A DNA stretch of 64,000 nt from Pseudomonadota bacterium (lineage in GTDB: Bacteria; Pseudomonadota; Alphaproteobacteria; Rhizobiales; Beijerinckiaceae): assembly GCA_021781815.1 (NCBI GenBank), contig JAJXWB010000013.1:1-64000 (forward strand), given 5' to 3'. A program made the position numbers and the translations under genes. The notes below the pieces were generated by a model that worked only from the letters and a program-made list of their open reading frames with translations, searched no databases and was not told where the DNA came from. Of this stretch, positions 18,781 through 26,909 are shown one piece after another (the stretch's first letter is position 1; every line of letters starts with the position of its first letter).

Positions 18781-19619
18781 TGAGGGATGACACCTCCCGC
18801 ATACGCGCCGCCTTCGCAAGACGGATCACGAAAGCTGCGGGGGGCGAGAATCCGCGCATCGAATCCGCCTTCGCGCAAACGCCGCGTGAAGACTTCGCCG
18901 GCCCCGGTCCTTGGCTGATCGTCGAGGGTGGCCACTACGTGCAGACGCCGGACGACGATCCGGTCCATCTTTACCAGGACGTTCTCGTCGCCATCGACGC
19001 GGCGCGCGGCATCAATATCGGCGAGCCGGCGCTGCATGCCGCGTGCCTTGGCATGATCGCGCCACAGGCTGGCGAGACCGTCCTGCATGTCGGCGCCGGC
19101 GTCGGATATTACACGGCGATCCTGGCTCATCTGGTCGGACCGGGCGGCCGGGTGGTCGCCTATGAGATCGACGAAGCCATCGCCGCGCGCGCGCGTAAAA
19201 ATCTGGCCGGCTTCGGCAATGTCGTCGTCGAGACGCGCTCCGGCCTCGCGCGCGCGTTACCGGGAGCCGACATCGTCTATGTCAATGCTGCGGCGGTCGA
19301 GCCGCACCGCGGCTGGCTGGACGCGCTGCGCCCCGGCGGGCGCCTGATGTTTCCATTGCAGGCGCCAGGCCGCGGCGGCGCGATGTTGATGATCACGCGA
19401 CCACAGTCGGGCGATATCTGGCCGGCGAAGATGTTCGGGCCGGTATGGTTCGTGCAGATCGAGGGCGCGGCCAACGCGGCGGCGACGCGCCGGCTCGAGA
19501 CGGCCTTCGGCGACGATGGCTGGCGCGACGTGCAGTCGCTGCGCACGGGCGCGCCGGACGCCACATGCTGGCTCGCAGGCGAGGGATGGTGGCTGTCGAG
19601 GGCGGCAAGCGGCTGGTGA
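18780..19619 (+). CDS. Protein-L-isoaspartate O-methyltransferase family protein
   Basis: A 279-residue SAM-dependent protein of the Pcm family, which repairs isoaspartyl residues in damaged proteins. It shows the regulatory segment around DPVHLYQDVLVAID, motif I VLHVGAGVGYYTAIL, and VVAYEIDEAIAARA. The usual Pcm substrate-binding start (SQP or similar) is altered here and about 60 C-terminal residues are divergent, so the substrate may differ from isoaspartate. It is coupled to the metallopeptidase by a 1-nt overlap and abuts the convergent MaoC gene with no gap. Confidence 0.78.
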   Translation: MRDDTSRIRAAFARRITKAAGGENPRIESAFAQTPREDFAGPGPWLIVEGGHYVQTPDDDPVHLYQDVLVAIDAARGINIGEPALHAACLGMIAPQAGETVLHVGAGVGYYTAILAHLVGPGGRVVAYEIDEAIAARARKNLAGFGNVVVETRSGLARALPGADIVYVNAAAVEPHRGWLDALRPGGRLMFPLQAPGRGGAMLMITRPQSGDIWPAKMFGPVWFVQIEGAANAAATRRLETAFGDDGWRDVQSLRTGAPDATCWLAGEGWWLSRAASGW

Positions 19620-20105
19620 TTATGGGCGCTTGCGCACGAGGTATTTGTGCGCGCCGTCAAGAACGAGTTCGCGTTTCTGGTTATGGATGGTCGCGCGCAT
19701 GACGATGACGCCGGTGGTGCGCTGCGACGCGAGTTCGACGATCTCCAGCGCCGGATAGAGTGTGTCCCCCTCGATCGCGCCGGCGAGAAACCGCGACGAC
19801 TGCTCGATGAAGGCGACGAGCGAGTCAGACACTTCATGCGGAAACGAGCCGGCGCCGGCGGCCGTGAAGCACATCACTTGCAACCCGTGCGCAAGAAGGC
19901 CATCGAGTTTTCGCGCGCGACAATATTCGATGTCGTAATGGATCGGGTGATTGTCGCCCGACACGATCTGGAAGGCCGCGAAATTGGCCGATGTCAACGT
20001 TCGGCTCGGCAGGACATACCGCTCGCCGATGCGGAAATCCTCGAACCACCGCTGGCGCGCGCAAAGGTGCTGCGCCGGGTCGAATGCCGCATCAATCCTG
20101 GTCAT
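19620..20105 (-). CDS. MaoC-like hot-dog dehydratase
   Basis: A 161-residue single hot-dog fold protein. [14 protein letters not shown] holds the Asp/His hydratase pair of MaoC-like (R)-specific enoyl-CoA hydratases, followed by [11 protein letters not shown] on the central helix. The likely reaction is hydration of an enoyl-CoA; the substrate is unknown. The ORF track start at 20192 is replaced by ATG at 20105, which has GGAGAG upstream and fits the family length. Its stop codon begins at the very next base after the stop of the convergent Pcm-like gene. Confidence 0.82.
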   Translation of the reverse strand: MTRIDAAFDPAQHLCARQRWFEDFRIGERYVLPSRTLTSANFAAFQIVSGDNHPIHYDIEYCRARKLDGLLAHGLQVMCFTAAGAGSFPHEVSDSLVAFIEQSSRFLAGAIEGDTLYPALEIVELASQRTTGVIVMRATIHNQKRELVLDGAHKYLVRKRP

Positions 20106-20236
20106 GTCGCGCTCTCCTTCTGTTGCAGGGTGGCTGGAGCGTCCGGCCGGGTCAACGCCGTCGCGCGCCTCGTTTGCGCGTCTCTCCCCCATTTGCTAAC
20201 ACCTGCGCAATCCGCGCAGTCCCGAGACACAGGCCC

Positions 20237-20839
20237 ATGGAAAAGTTCACCAAACTCACCGGCGTCGCCGCACCGCTCAAGATCGTGAACATCGACACCG
20301 ACATGATCATCCCCAAGCAATATCTGAAGACGATCGCGCGCACGGGGCTCGGCAAGGGACTGTTCTCGGAGATGCGCTACAACGAGGACGGTTCGGAAAA
20401 TCCGGATTTCGTCCTGAACAAGCCGGCGTATCGCAAGGCGCAGATCATCGTCGCGGAAGACAATTTCGGCTGCGGTTCATCGCGCGAACATGCGCCCTGG
20501 GCGCTGCTCGACTACGGCATCCGCTGCATCATCTCGACCAGCTTCGCCGACATCTTCTACAACAACTGCTTCAAGAACGGCATCCTGCCGATCACGGTGC
20601 CGAAGGACGACCTCGCCCGGCTGATGGACGACGCCGAGCGCGGATCGAATGCAACGCTGACGGTCGATCTCGAAGCTCAGGAAATTCGCGGACCGGACGG
20701 CGGCGTGGTGAAGTTCGACATCGATCCGTTCCGCAAGCATTGCCTCATCAACGGGCTGGACGACATCGGCCTGACGCTGGTCAAGGCCGACAAGATCGCG
20801 TCCTACGAAAAGAAGCTGGCGGGGCAGCCCTGGGCCTGA
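20237..20839 (+). CDS. leuD: 3-isopropylmalate dehydratase small subunit
   Basis: Small (swivel) subunit partnering LeuC. The 200-residue protein starts [14 protein letters not shown] and carries [12 protein letters not shown], the [13 protein letters not shown] signature, and [13 protein letters not shown]. The ORF track extends upstream to 19991, but that portion is antisense to the MaoC gene; ATG at 20237 is the family start. It ends nine bases before the stop of convergent mtaB. Confidence 0.97.
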   Translation: MEKFTKLTGVAAPLKIVNIDTDMIIPKQYLKTIARTGLGKGLFSEMRYNEDGSENPDFVLNKPAYRKAQIIVAEDNFGCGSSREHAPWALLDYGIRCIISTSFADIFYNNCFKNGILPITVPKDDLARLMDDAERGSNATLTVDLEAQEIRGPDGGVVKFDIDPFRKHCLINGLDDIGLTLVKADKIASYEKKLAGQPWA

Positions 20840-20848
20840 CCGTTCGGC

Positions 20849-22114
20849 TCAGGCCGCTGGGGGAGCTGCAAGGCGCAACTTCCGCCCGTCATGGCCGGCG
20901 ACTTCTCCGGCGATCATCGCGCCGGGCGCGACGCCGGGTGTCGCGACGGGTGTGAAATCCGCCGCACGCCCGATTCCCCCGCGCTCGACCAGAACCGTGA
21001 TCCTGCGCCCGATCTGGCGGTCGAGATGGCGCGCCAGCGCCGCATCGCCAGCCTCGCGCATCCATTTGGCCCGCTCCGCACGAACCGGGGCCGGAACCTG
21101 CGGCATCCGCGCCGCCGGCGTGGCCTCGCGCGGCGAATAAGGGAAGACGTGCAGATTCGTCAGGCCGCAGTCGCTGATCAGGCGCAGCGTGTTGTCGGCC
21201 ATTGCGTCGGTTTCGGTCGGAAAGCCGGCGATCAGGTCGGCGCCGAAAACGATGTCCGGCCGCAGGTTCCGCACGACGTCGCAGAAGCGGATCGCATCGG
21301 CGCGCGAGTGCCGGCGCTTCATGCGCTTCAGGATCAGATCGTCGCCCGCCTGAAGCGACAGATGCAGATGCGGCGCCAGCCTTTCCTCCTCCGCCAGCGC
21401 GGCCAACAGGGATGCGTCGGCCTCGATGCAGTCGAGCGAGGACAGGCGCAGCCGCTTCAAGTCCGGTGTCGATCGCAAAATCCGCCGGACCAGTTCGCCG
21501 AGCCGCGGCGCGTCCGGCAGATCCGCGCCCCATGAGGTCAGATCGACGCCGGTGAGCACGATCTCGCTGTGTCCGCCATCGACGAGCCGCCGCGCCTGCG
21601 CCGCCACAACCTCGGCCGGCAGCGACCGCGAAGGGCCGCGCCCATACGGAATGACGCAGAACGTGCAGCGATGGTCGCACCCGTTCTGGATCGCCAGAAA
21701 CGCGCGCGTGTGACCGGCGATGCGGTCGACGGCGAGCGGCGTGGCCCGGCGCGCCTGCATGATGTCGTCAGCCGGCGCCTGCCCCTCGGCGAGCGCCCGC
21801 CACGCGCCGATCTCGGTCTTGCGCGCGTTTCCGAGCACATGCGCGACCTCCGGCATGGCGGCGAACGCGGCGCGCTCCGTTTCGGCGGCGCAGCCGGAGA
21901 CAATGATTTTCGTACCGGGTTTCTCGCGTGCGATGCGACGGATTGTCTGGCGCGCCTGGCGCACCGACTCGGCCGTCACGGCGCATGTGTTGACGACAAC
22001 CGCGCCATCGTGGCCCGTGGCCGCGGCGGCGGCGCGCATGGCTTCGGATTCGACCAGATTCAACCGGCAGCCGAACGAGACGACATCGATCTTTTCGCGC
22101 GCAACCGCGTTCAT
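20849..22114 (-). CDS. mtaB: tRNA t6A37 methylthiotransferase MtaB
   Basis: Radical-SAM enzyme that converts N6-threonylcarbamoyladenosine-37 to its 2-methylthio form in ANN-decoding tRNAs. The 421-residue chain has the N-terminal UPF0004 domain with three cluster cysteines (SFGCRLN, VNTCAV, VSGCAA), the radical-SAM motif CDHRCTFC, and a C-terminal TRAM-like segment. ATG at 22114 overlaps the dapF stop as ATGA, so it is translated in coupling with dapF. The longer 632-residue ORF in the track is dapF antisense-frame read-through and is rejected. Confidence 0.95.
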   Translation of the reverse strand: MNAVAREKIDVVSFGCRLNLVESEAMRAAAAATGHDGAVVVNTCAVTAESVRQARQTIRRIAREKPGTKIIVSGCAAETERAAFAAMPEVAHVLGNARKTEIGAWRALAEGQAPADDIMQARRATPLAVDRIAGHTRAFLAIQNGCDHRCTFCVIPYGRGPSRSLPAEVVAAQARRLVDGGHSEIVLTGVDLTSWGADLPDAPRLGELVRRILRSTPDLKRLRLSSLDCIEADASLLAALAEEERLAPHLHLSLQAGDDLILKRMKRRHSRADAIRFCDVVRNLRPDIVFGADLIAGFPTETDAMADNTLRLISDCGLTNLHVFPYSPREATPAARMPQVPAPVRAERAKWMREAGDAALARHLDRQIGRRITVLVERGGIGRAADFTPVATPGVAPGAMIAGEVAGHDGRKLRLAAPPAA

Positions 22115-23007
22115 GTCTGCGCGGCCGCGAATATCGCGGGATCGAGCGTCGATTCGAATTCGAGTTCGACCGGACCTGTCATCAGAACGTGGTCGTCGCT
22201 TGCCCGCCAGACGATGCGCAGGTCGCCGCCCGGCAACGTCACGGTCGAGGCCCGGCCGGCGAGGCCACGTCGCGCCGCCGCCACAGCCGTCGCACAGGCC
22301 GCCGTGCCGCAGGCGCGCGTCGCGCCTGCGCCGCGTTCCCAGACACGCAGCAGGATTCTGTCCCGCGACAGCATCTGCGCAAATGACGCATTGACGCGAT
22401 CCGGAAACATCGGATGCATCTCTATGCGCGGACCGAGATGCGCGAGATCGACGCTCTGCGCATCCTCGACGAAGAAGACCGCGTGCGGATTGCCCATGCT
22501 GACTGCGGAAAAGCGATCCGGAGCGCCAGCGACGGGCGGCGACAGGGCGATATCGGCTGTCTCGTCCCCTACGCCCGCGAGCGGTATGTCGCGCCAGCCG
22601 AATTTTGGCGCGCCCATGTCGACCGTGAAAGATAGCGGCCCCTCGCGCGTCACATGCAAGATTCCGGCGTCGGATTCGAGCGTGACCTCGCCGACGCGCG
22701 TATCGCGCATCAACGCCCAGCCGACGCATCGCGTGCCGTTGCCGCATGCGCCAGACAGCGATCCGTCGACGTTGAATATCTTCATCGATGCGGCGGCGCC
22801 CGGCCCGGCCGGATCATGGAGGACCATCATCTGGTCGTAGCCGAGCCCCGGCGCGCGGCCGATTGCGCGCGCGTCGGCCGCCGTCACGCGCGCCTGCGCG
22901 CCGCGCAGATCGAGAACGAGGATTTCGTTGCCGAGCCCGTTCATCCGGAGAATGTCTCGTCCGGCGAGCGGATGGCGTGGAAAGCGGCTTGCGCGTACTT
23001 CGTTCAT
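22111..23007 (-). CDS. dapF: Diaminopimelate epimerase
   Basis: Interconverts LL- and meso-diaminopimelate for lysine and peptidoglycan synthesis. The 298-residue protein shows both active-site cysteines in SGACGNGTRC and RACGTAACA, plus FRMNGLGN-like RMNGLGNEILVLD at the N-terminus. ATG at 23007 is chosen; the track ORF to 23295 overlaps the divergent gene's coding frame. It is the first gene of a dapF-mtaB pair. The 100-bp gap to the divergent GyrI-like gene holds an AT-rich GCTATATATAG that could serve a promoter. Confidence 0.96.
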   Translation of the reverse strand: MNEVRASRFPRHPLAGRDILRMNGLGNEILVLDLRGAQARVTAADARAIGRAPGLGYDQMMVLHDPAGPGAAASMKIFNVDGSLSGACGNGTRCVGWALMRDTRVGEVTLESDAGILHVTREGPLSFTVDMGAPKFGWRDIPLAGVGDETADIALSPPVAGAPDRFSAVSMGNPHAVFFVEDAQSVDLAHLGPRIEMHPMFPDRVNASFAQMLSRDRILLRVWERGAGATRACGTAACATAVAAARRGLAGRASTVTLPGGDLRIVWRASDDHVLMTGPVELEFESTLDPAIFAAAQT

Positions 23008-23107
23008 GTCCGGTTCTGGGTCCGAAAGCGAAAAAGCAGCGGCGCCCTGACGCGCTGCGCTGCAGCGGGATGCTATATATAGTCGCGGGACGAACGGAGC
23101 GAATCTT

Positions 23108-23743
23108 ATGCGGAAACCGACCGGCAGGCTGCTTGCGCTCATCGCTTTCGGGCTAATCTCCTGTGCATCGGTCGCACTGGCGCAGACGACGCCGGCGCCG
23201 GCCGCCGCCCCGGCGGCGCCGGCGTCCCCCTCGGCGCCCGCGCCCGTCTCCCCGCCTGCCCCGCAGCCAGACGAGTCCTCCGCGGCGCAAATCATCGAGG
23301 TGCAGTCAAGGCCCGCCGTCGTGGTGAAGGGCGCATCGAGCTGGGATGACGGCTACAAGGCGATCATGGCGGCGATCGCAAAGGCGCGCGCCGCCGCTCT
23401 CAAGGGCAATCTGAAAGAGAGCGGCCGCCCCGTCGCCGCCTTCGTCGACACCGACGACAATGGATTCAAGTTCGAGGCGATGGTTCCGATCGAGGCCGCG
23501 CCGGCTGGCGCCCTCGATCTCGGTGCGGACGCGAAGATCGGCGCGACGCCCGGCGGCAGGGCGATCAAGTTCCAGCATCGCGGCGCCTACGACGACGTCG
23601 ATTCGACCTACGAGGCGATCACCGCCTATCTCGACGAGAAGGGCTACGACGCACAGAACGTGTTCGTCGAGGAATATCTGAACGATCCGAAGGGATCGGA
23701 CGATACCGCGCTGGCGATGGACATTTACGTTTTCATCAAGTGA
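23108..23743 (+). CDS. Exported GyrI-like (effector-binding domain) protein
   Basis: A 211-residue protein with a signal peptide ending ALAQ (residues 1-26), an Ala/Pro-rich linker (about 27-60) and a C-terminal GyrI-like/AraC effector-binding domain (about 62-211). That domain shows the typical GGRAIKFQHRGAYDD and ends FVEEYLNDP...MDIYVFIK. GyrI-like domains bind small amphipathic or cationic molecules and are mostly cytoplasmic; an exported, linker-tethered form suggests a periplasmic binder or scavenger. Function is unknown. It is divergent from dapF and followed by a GC-rich hairpin. Confidence 0.75.
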   Translation: MRKPTGRLLALIAFGLISCASVALAQTTPAPAAAPAAPASPSAPAPVSPPAPQPDESSAAQIIEVQSRPAVVVKGASSWDDGYKAIMAAIAKARAAALKGNLKESGRPVAAFVDTDDNGFKFEAMVPIEAAPAGALDLGADAKIGATPGGRAIKFQHRGAYDDVDSTYEAITAYLDEKGYDAQNVFVEEYLNDPKGSDDTALAMDIYVFIK

Positions 23744-23748
23744 CCGGC

Positions 23749-23770
23749 GCGGGCGCGGCCCCGCGCCCGC
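23749..23770. terminator. GC hairpin between convergent genes
   Basis: GCGGGCGCGG and CCGCGCCCGC form an almost loop-free 10-bp inverted repeat just after the stop of the GyrI-like gene and before the end of the convergent MBL gene. It probably acts as a bidirectional terminator, though no U-tract is present. Confidence 0.45.
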
Positions 23771-23785
23771 CGCGCGCCGCGCGCC

Positions 23786-24769
23786 TCACGGCGCCTCGAA
23801 CACATCGCCCGGCCGGCTGGCGCGGAATCGCTCCTGCGCTATGCCGGCCCGCTCCAGCGCGATGGCGAGCCGCCGCGGCGGTTCGTCAATCGCCTCGTCG
23901 GTCAGGCGGAACGTGCCCCAGTGATGGCCGATTGCATGATCGGCGTCGATATCCTGAAAGATGCGAACGGCCTCCTCCGGATCGATATGCTGGTCGCGCA
24001 TGAACCAGCGCGGCTCATAGGCGCCGATCGGGATGATCGCGAGCCGCATGCTCCCGTGGCGCACGAACAGATCGCGGAACAGCGCGCCGTCGCCATAGCC
24101 GGTGTCGGCGATGTGATAGATTTTTCCCGCGGGCGTCTCGATCACGAAGGCGCACCACAGCGCCATGCGCCGGTCGCGGAGGCCACGCGCCGACCAGTGC
24201 TGCGCCGGCTCGAAATGCACACGCAATGGCCCGATCTCCGCGACTTCGCCCCAGTCGAAGGCGCGCGCGACAATGGCCTTGTCGATCTTGCGCAAGATCG
24301 TGTCATTGCCGAGCGGGGTCAGCGCCGGGCAGGGCCTGGCGCGCGCGAGTTTCGCCAGGGTGGCGGCGTCGAGATGGTCATAATGATTGTGTGACAGCAG
24401 GATGGCGTCGAGCGGCGGCAGGTCGTCGAGCGCGATCCCCGGCGGATTGACGCGCTTCGGCCCGGCGAACGACAGCGGACTCGCGCGCTCCGCCCAGACC
24501 GGATCGACCAGCAGATTGACGCCCTGCGTTTGGATCAGAAAGCTGGCGTGGCCGACGTGCGACACCCGCAGCGCGGCGCCCTCCACGCGCTGCGGCGGCC
24601 TGTCGGGCGGCCCTGCGGGAAACGACGTCGGCCAGGCCGCGCGATGATGGCGGCCAAACCGCCAGCGCAGGAGATCGTTCCGCGACTTGTCTCGCGTGCG
24701 GCCGGGCAGGAAGAACCGCTCGCCGTCGAAATGGTCGGAAATCGGGCCCGAATAATAGGGGTTGGGCAT
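23786..24769 (-). CDS. MBL-fold metallo-hydrolase, NAPE-PLD/UlaG-like
   Basis: A 327-residue metallo-beta-lactamase-fold protein. SHNHYDHLD supplies the metal ligands, with VGHASFLIQ before it and later IADTGYGDG and IGHHWGTF. The N-terminus NPYYSGPISDHFDG is typical of the N-acylphosphatidylethanolamine phospholipase D-like group, so the substrate may be a lipid phosphodiester or lactone, but this is inferred. It is a single gene with the next one starting after an intergenic repeat. Confidence 0.8.
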   Translation of the reverse strand: MPNPYYSGPISDHFDGERFFLPGRTRDKSRNDLLRWRFGRHHRAAWPTSFPAGPPDRPPQRVEGAALRVSHVGHASFLIQTQGVNLLVDPVWAERASPLSFAGPKRVNPPGIALDDLPPLDAILLSHNHYDHLDAATLAKLARARPCPALTPLGNDTILRKIDKAIVARAFDWGEVAEIGPLRVHFEPAQHWSARGLRDRRMALWCAFVIETPAGKIYHIADTGYGDGALFRDLFVRHGSMRLAIIPIGAYEPRWFMRDQHIDPEEAVRIFQDIDADHAIGHHWGTFRLTDEAIDEPPRRLAIALERAGIAQERFRASRPGDVFEAP

Positions 24770-24788
24770 GTCAGCTCGTTTCCCGCCC

Positions 24789-24876
24789 TGTCATTCCCGA
24801 GGCCGCGCAGCGGTGATCGGGAATCCAGAGCAGCCTCGAAAGAGGAAACTGGATTCCCGCTTTCGAGGGAATGACA
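24789..24876. repeat. Intergenic palindromic repeat, GTCATTCCC family, copy 1
   Basis: An 88-bp nested inverted repeat: TGTCATTCCC pairs with GGGAATGACA at the ends, and CGGGAATCCAG pairs with CTGGATTCCCG inside. It fills the gap between two minus-strand genes. A diverged second copy lies at 26803-26895. Confidence 0.8.
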
Positions 24877-24906
24877 GACTCGCGTTCTCGCTCATGCTCC
24901 GGCCAG

Positions 24907-25530
24907 TCATCGCGCGGAGGCGTGATATTCCGGGTTCGGCCGCATGTCGACGGCCGAGGCCATGCGGTTGGTCATGTTGAAGAAACTCGCGACCGCGCCG
25001 ATGTCCCAGATGTCGCGGTCGCTGAATCCGGCGACGCGGAGCCTCTCCCGATCCGCTTCCTCGATCGCATGGGAGTCCTTCGTCATCTTCACGGCGAAAT
25101 CGAGCATGGCGCGCTGTTTCTCCGTGAGATCGGCGACGCGATAATTCATCACGATCTTCTCGCCGAGCGACGGGTCGCCGGAGAGCCGCCGCACCGCCTC
25201 GCCATGCGCGGTCAGGCAATAGAAGCACTTGTTCTCCGAGGAGACCACAACTGCGATCATCTCGCGTTCGAGCTTGGACAGGCCCGAGGCGCCGAGCATC
25301 AGATCGTTGTAGAAGGCCGAGAAGGCCTCAAGCTTGGCCATATCGAACGAATAGGCGAGCAGCACGTTGGGGGTGAAGCCGATCTTCTCGTCGCATTTGG
25401 CGAAATAGGCCGCGATCTCAGGCGTGCGCGGCGCAAACGGCAGATCGAGCGCGATGATCCCGTCCATGTCGCGTTTTTTGGCTGATTTCTTCGCCGGTTC
25501 CTTCTTCGCCGCCTTTGCTTTGGTGGTCAT
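24907..25530 (-). CDS. AhpD-like carboxymuconolactone decarboxylase-family peroxidase-related protein
   Basis: A 207-residue protein with a lysine/alanine-rich N-terminal tail (about 1-20) and an AhpD-like helical domain. SSENKCFYCLTAHGEAVR carries the CxxC pair and downstream histidine of alkylhydroperoxidase-type members. The remainder (FTPNVLLAYSFDMAKL, MTNRMASAVDMRPN) matches the group annotated as uncharacterised peroxidase-related enzymes. A role in peroxide reduction is likely but the partner is unknown. The gene is flanked by an intergenic repeat on its 3' side and by a gene fossil on its 5' side. Confidence 0.8.
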   Translation of the reverse strand: MTTKAKAAKKEPAKKSAKKRDMDGIIALDLPFAPRTPEIAAYFAKCDEKIGFTPNVLLAYSFDMAKLEAFSAFYNDLMLGASGLSKLEREMIAVVVSSENKCFYCLTAHGEAVRRLSGDPSLGEKIVMNYRVADLTEKQRAMLDFAVKMTKDSHAIEEADRERLRVAGFSDRDIWDIGAVASFFNMTNRMASAVDMRPNPEYHASAR

Positions 25531-25539
25531 CCGTTCCTC

Positions 25540-25737
25540 CTAGTATTGTCTCTCGATCGATTGTTCGATCAGCGCGATGTCGGCGGCGGTGAGATCGAAC
25601 AGGGCGTAGACGATGCGGTCGATCTCGCGCGTCAGCTTGCGCTCAACGGCGCGGTTCTCGCCGAGAAACGCCCGCCATTCCGCCCGCTGCGCAATCCGGT
25701 CACGGATCGAGGCTATCTGCTTCGCCGCGCGTTTTGA
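25540..25737 (-). pseudogene. Fossil of the C-terminus of a restriction-modification type DNA methyltransferase
   Basis: Translating the minus strand here gives an unbroken 65-codon reading with no start codon, ending at TAG: a helical run SKRAAKQIASIRDR, then LTREIDRIVYALFDLTAAD and IALIEQSIERQY. The pattern L-x-REID-x-hVYxLaxLT-x-xDIxLIE is the usual last segment of type IIG/Eco57I-like restriction-modification methyltransferases. It is absent from the ORF track because there is no ATG. Upstream the frame runs into queD, so the rest of the gene has been lost. Identification rests on my recollection of the family terminus. Confidence 0.55.
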
Positions 25738-25763
25738 AGCCGCCGCGCGAAAACTCGGTCGCG

Positions 25764-26138
25764 TCAGCCTCGGCCATCCGGCCCGAAATAGACGCAGGTC
25801 GAGCTATCGCTGTCGCGCAGGACCGTGACGCGCGCAAGGCCCGCGCAGACCGGCTCGACCTTGCGCCAGATCCAGGCCGCGAGATTTTCCATCGTGCCCG
25901 GACCGAGATCGGGAACCTCGTTGAGGAAATGATGGTCGAGACCATCGCGCGCCTGCGCCAGCGTCCGGTCGAGCAGACCGAGGTCGATCACCATGCCGGA
26001 TTTCGGATCGGCCTCGCCCCGCACCGTGACTTCGGCGCGATAGGAATGACCATGGATGCGCCGGCTCGGCTCTGCGTCGACGACGCGCTGCAAGGTGTGG
26101 GCGGCATCGAAGCGGAATTGTTTCGAGAGTTCGTACAT
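25764..26138 (-). CDS. queD: 6-carboxytetrahydropterin synthase family protein (QueD-like)
   Basis: Converts 7,8-dihydroneopterin triphosphate to 6-carboxytetrahydropterin in preQ0/queuosine synthesis. The 124-residue protein has zinc ligands in FDAAHTL and HGHSYRA, the LDHHFLN segment, and TMENLA with the substrate-binding glutamate. The cysteine normally four residues before HGH is replaced by serine here (SRRIHGH). Its start overlaps the queE stop by one base (TGATG), so QueE and QueD are co-translated; queC and queF are not in the window. Confidence 0.9.
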   Translation of the reverse strand: MYELSKQFRFDAAHTLQRVVDAEPSRRIHGHSYRAEVTVRGEADPKSGMVIDLGLLDRTLAQARDGLDHHFLNEVPDLGPGTMENLAAWIWRKVEPVCAGLARVTVLRDSDSSTCVYFGPDGRG

Positions 26139-26770
26139 CAGGGAATTCCAATGAACTTGTGGGTCTGCACGCTAAGACGCCAGCGCGGGTTGGCGAGGCA
26201 GGCGTCCACCGCCGCCGCCGTGTTGGCCACGTGCTCAGGACCGTCCATCGGCTGCAGCCAGAAATGGTCGAACGCGAGCGCGCCGAGCTCGGCGAGATTG
26301 AAACCGTCCTGCGGCCAGACGAGCTTCAGCTCCTGGCCCTGCGTCTGCACGAGCGGCGCGCCGGCCTTGGGGCTGACGCAGATCCAGTCGAGCCCCGCGG
26401 GCGCGGGGATCGTGCCGTTCGTTTCGGCAGCAATCTCGAAGCCGCGCGCACGAACGGCGGCGATCAGCGCCTCGTCCAGTTGCAGCAGGGGTTCGCCGCC
26501 GGTGAACACGACGTAGCGGCGATCCGTGGCGTCGCCCCATGTCGCGGCGATTGAACCGGCGAGCGCGGCGGCTGTCTCGAATTTCCCGCCGCCCGCGCCG
26601 TCCGTCCCGACGAAATCCGTATCGCAGAAACGGCAGACCGCTTCGCTGCGATCCTGCTCGCGACCCGACCACAGATTGCAGCCGGCGAAGCGGCAGAACA
26701 CGGCGGCGCGGCCGGCCTGCCCGCCCTCGCCCTGCAATGTCCGAAACAGCTCTTTGACCGCGTAGCTCAT
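26138..26770 (-). CDS. queE: 7-carboxy-7-deazaguanine synthase
   Basis: Radical-SAM enzyme converting 6-carboxytetrahydropterin to 7-carboxy-7-deazaguanine. The 210-residue protein starts MSYAVKELFRTLQGEGGQAG, has cluster cysteines spread as in the CX14CX2C class (GCNLWSG ... CRFCDTDF), VVFTGGEPLLQ for SAM binding, and QTHKFIGIP at the end. ATG at 26770 is the family start, so the track ORF to 26962 is too long. It is the first gene of queE-queD. Confidence 0.95.
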   Translation of the reverse strand: MSYAVKELFRTLQGEGGQAGRAAVFCRFAGCNLWSGREQDRSEAVCRFCDTDFVGTDGAGGGKFETAAALAGSIAATWGDATDRRYVVFTGGEPLLQLDEALIAAVRARGFEIAAETNGTIPAPAGLDWICVSPKAGAPLVQTQGQELKLVWPQDGFNLAELGALAFDHFWLQPMDGPEHVANTAAAVDACLANPRWRLSVQTHKFIGIP

Positions 26771-26802
26771 GAGGCGATGTTGCTTGCCCTGCTTTTCCCG
26801 AA

Positions 26803-26895
26803 CGTCATTCCCAAAGCTTCCAAAGAAAGCGAACGGGAAACGGGACCGACCGCCGATGCTTCGGGAACCGGAGTCCCCCTTGCGCGGGAATGACA
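26803..26895. repeat. Intergenic palindromic repeat, GTCATTCCC family, copy 2
   Basis: CGTCATTCCC at one end pairs with GGGAATGACA at the other, as in copy 1 at 24789-24876. The inner arms have diverged. It occupies most of the gap between purH and queE, both on the minus strand. Confidence 0.75.
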
Positions 26896-26909
26896 GCACA
26901 CAGGCCTGT

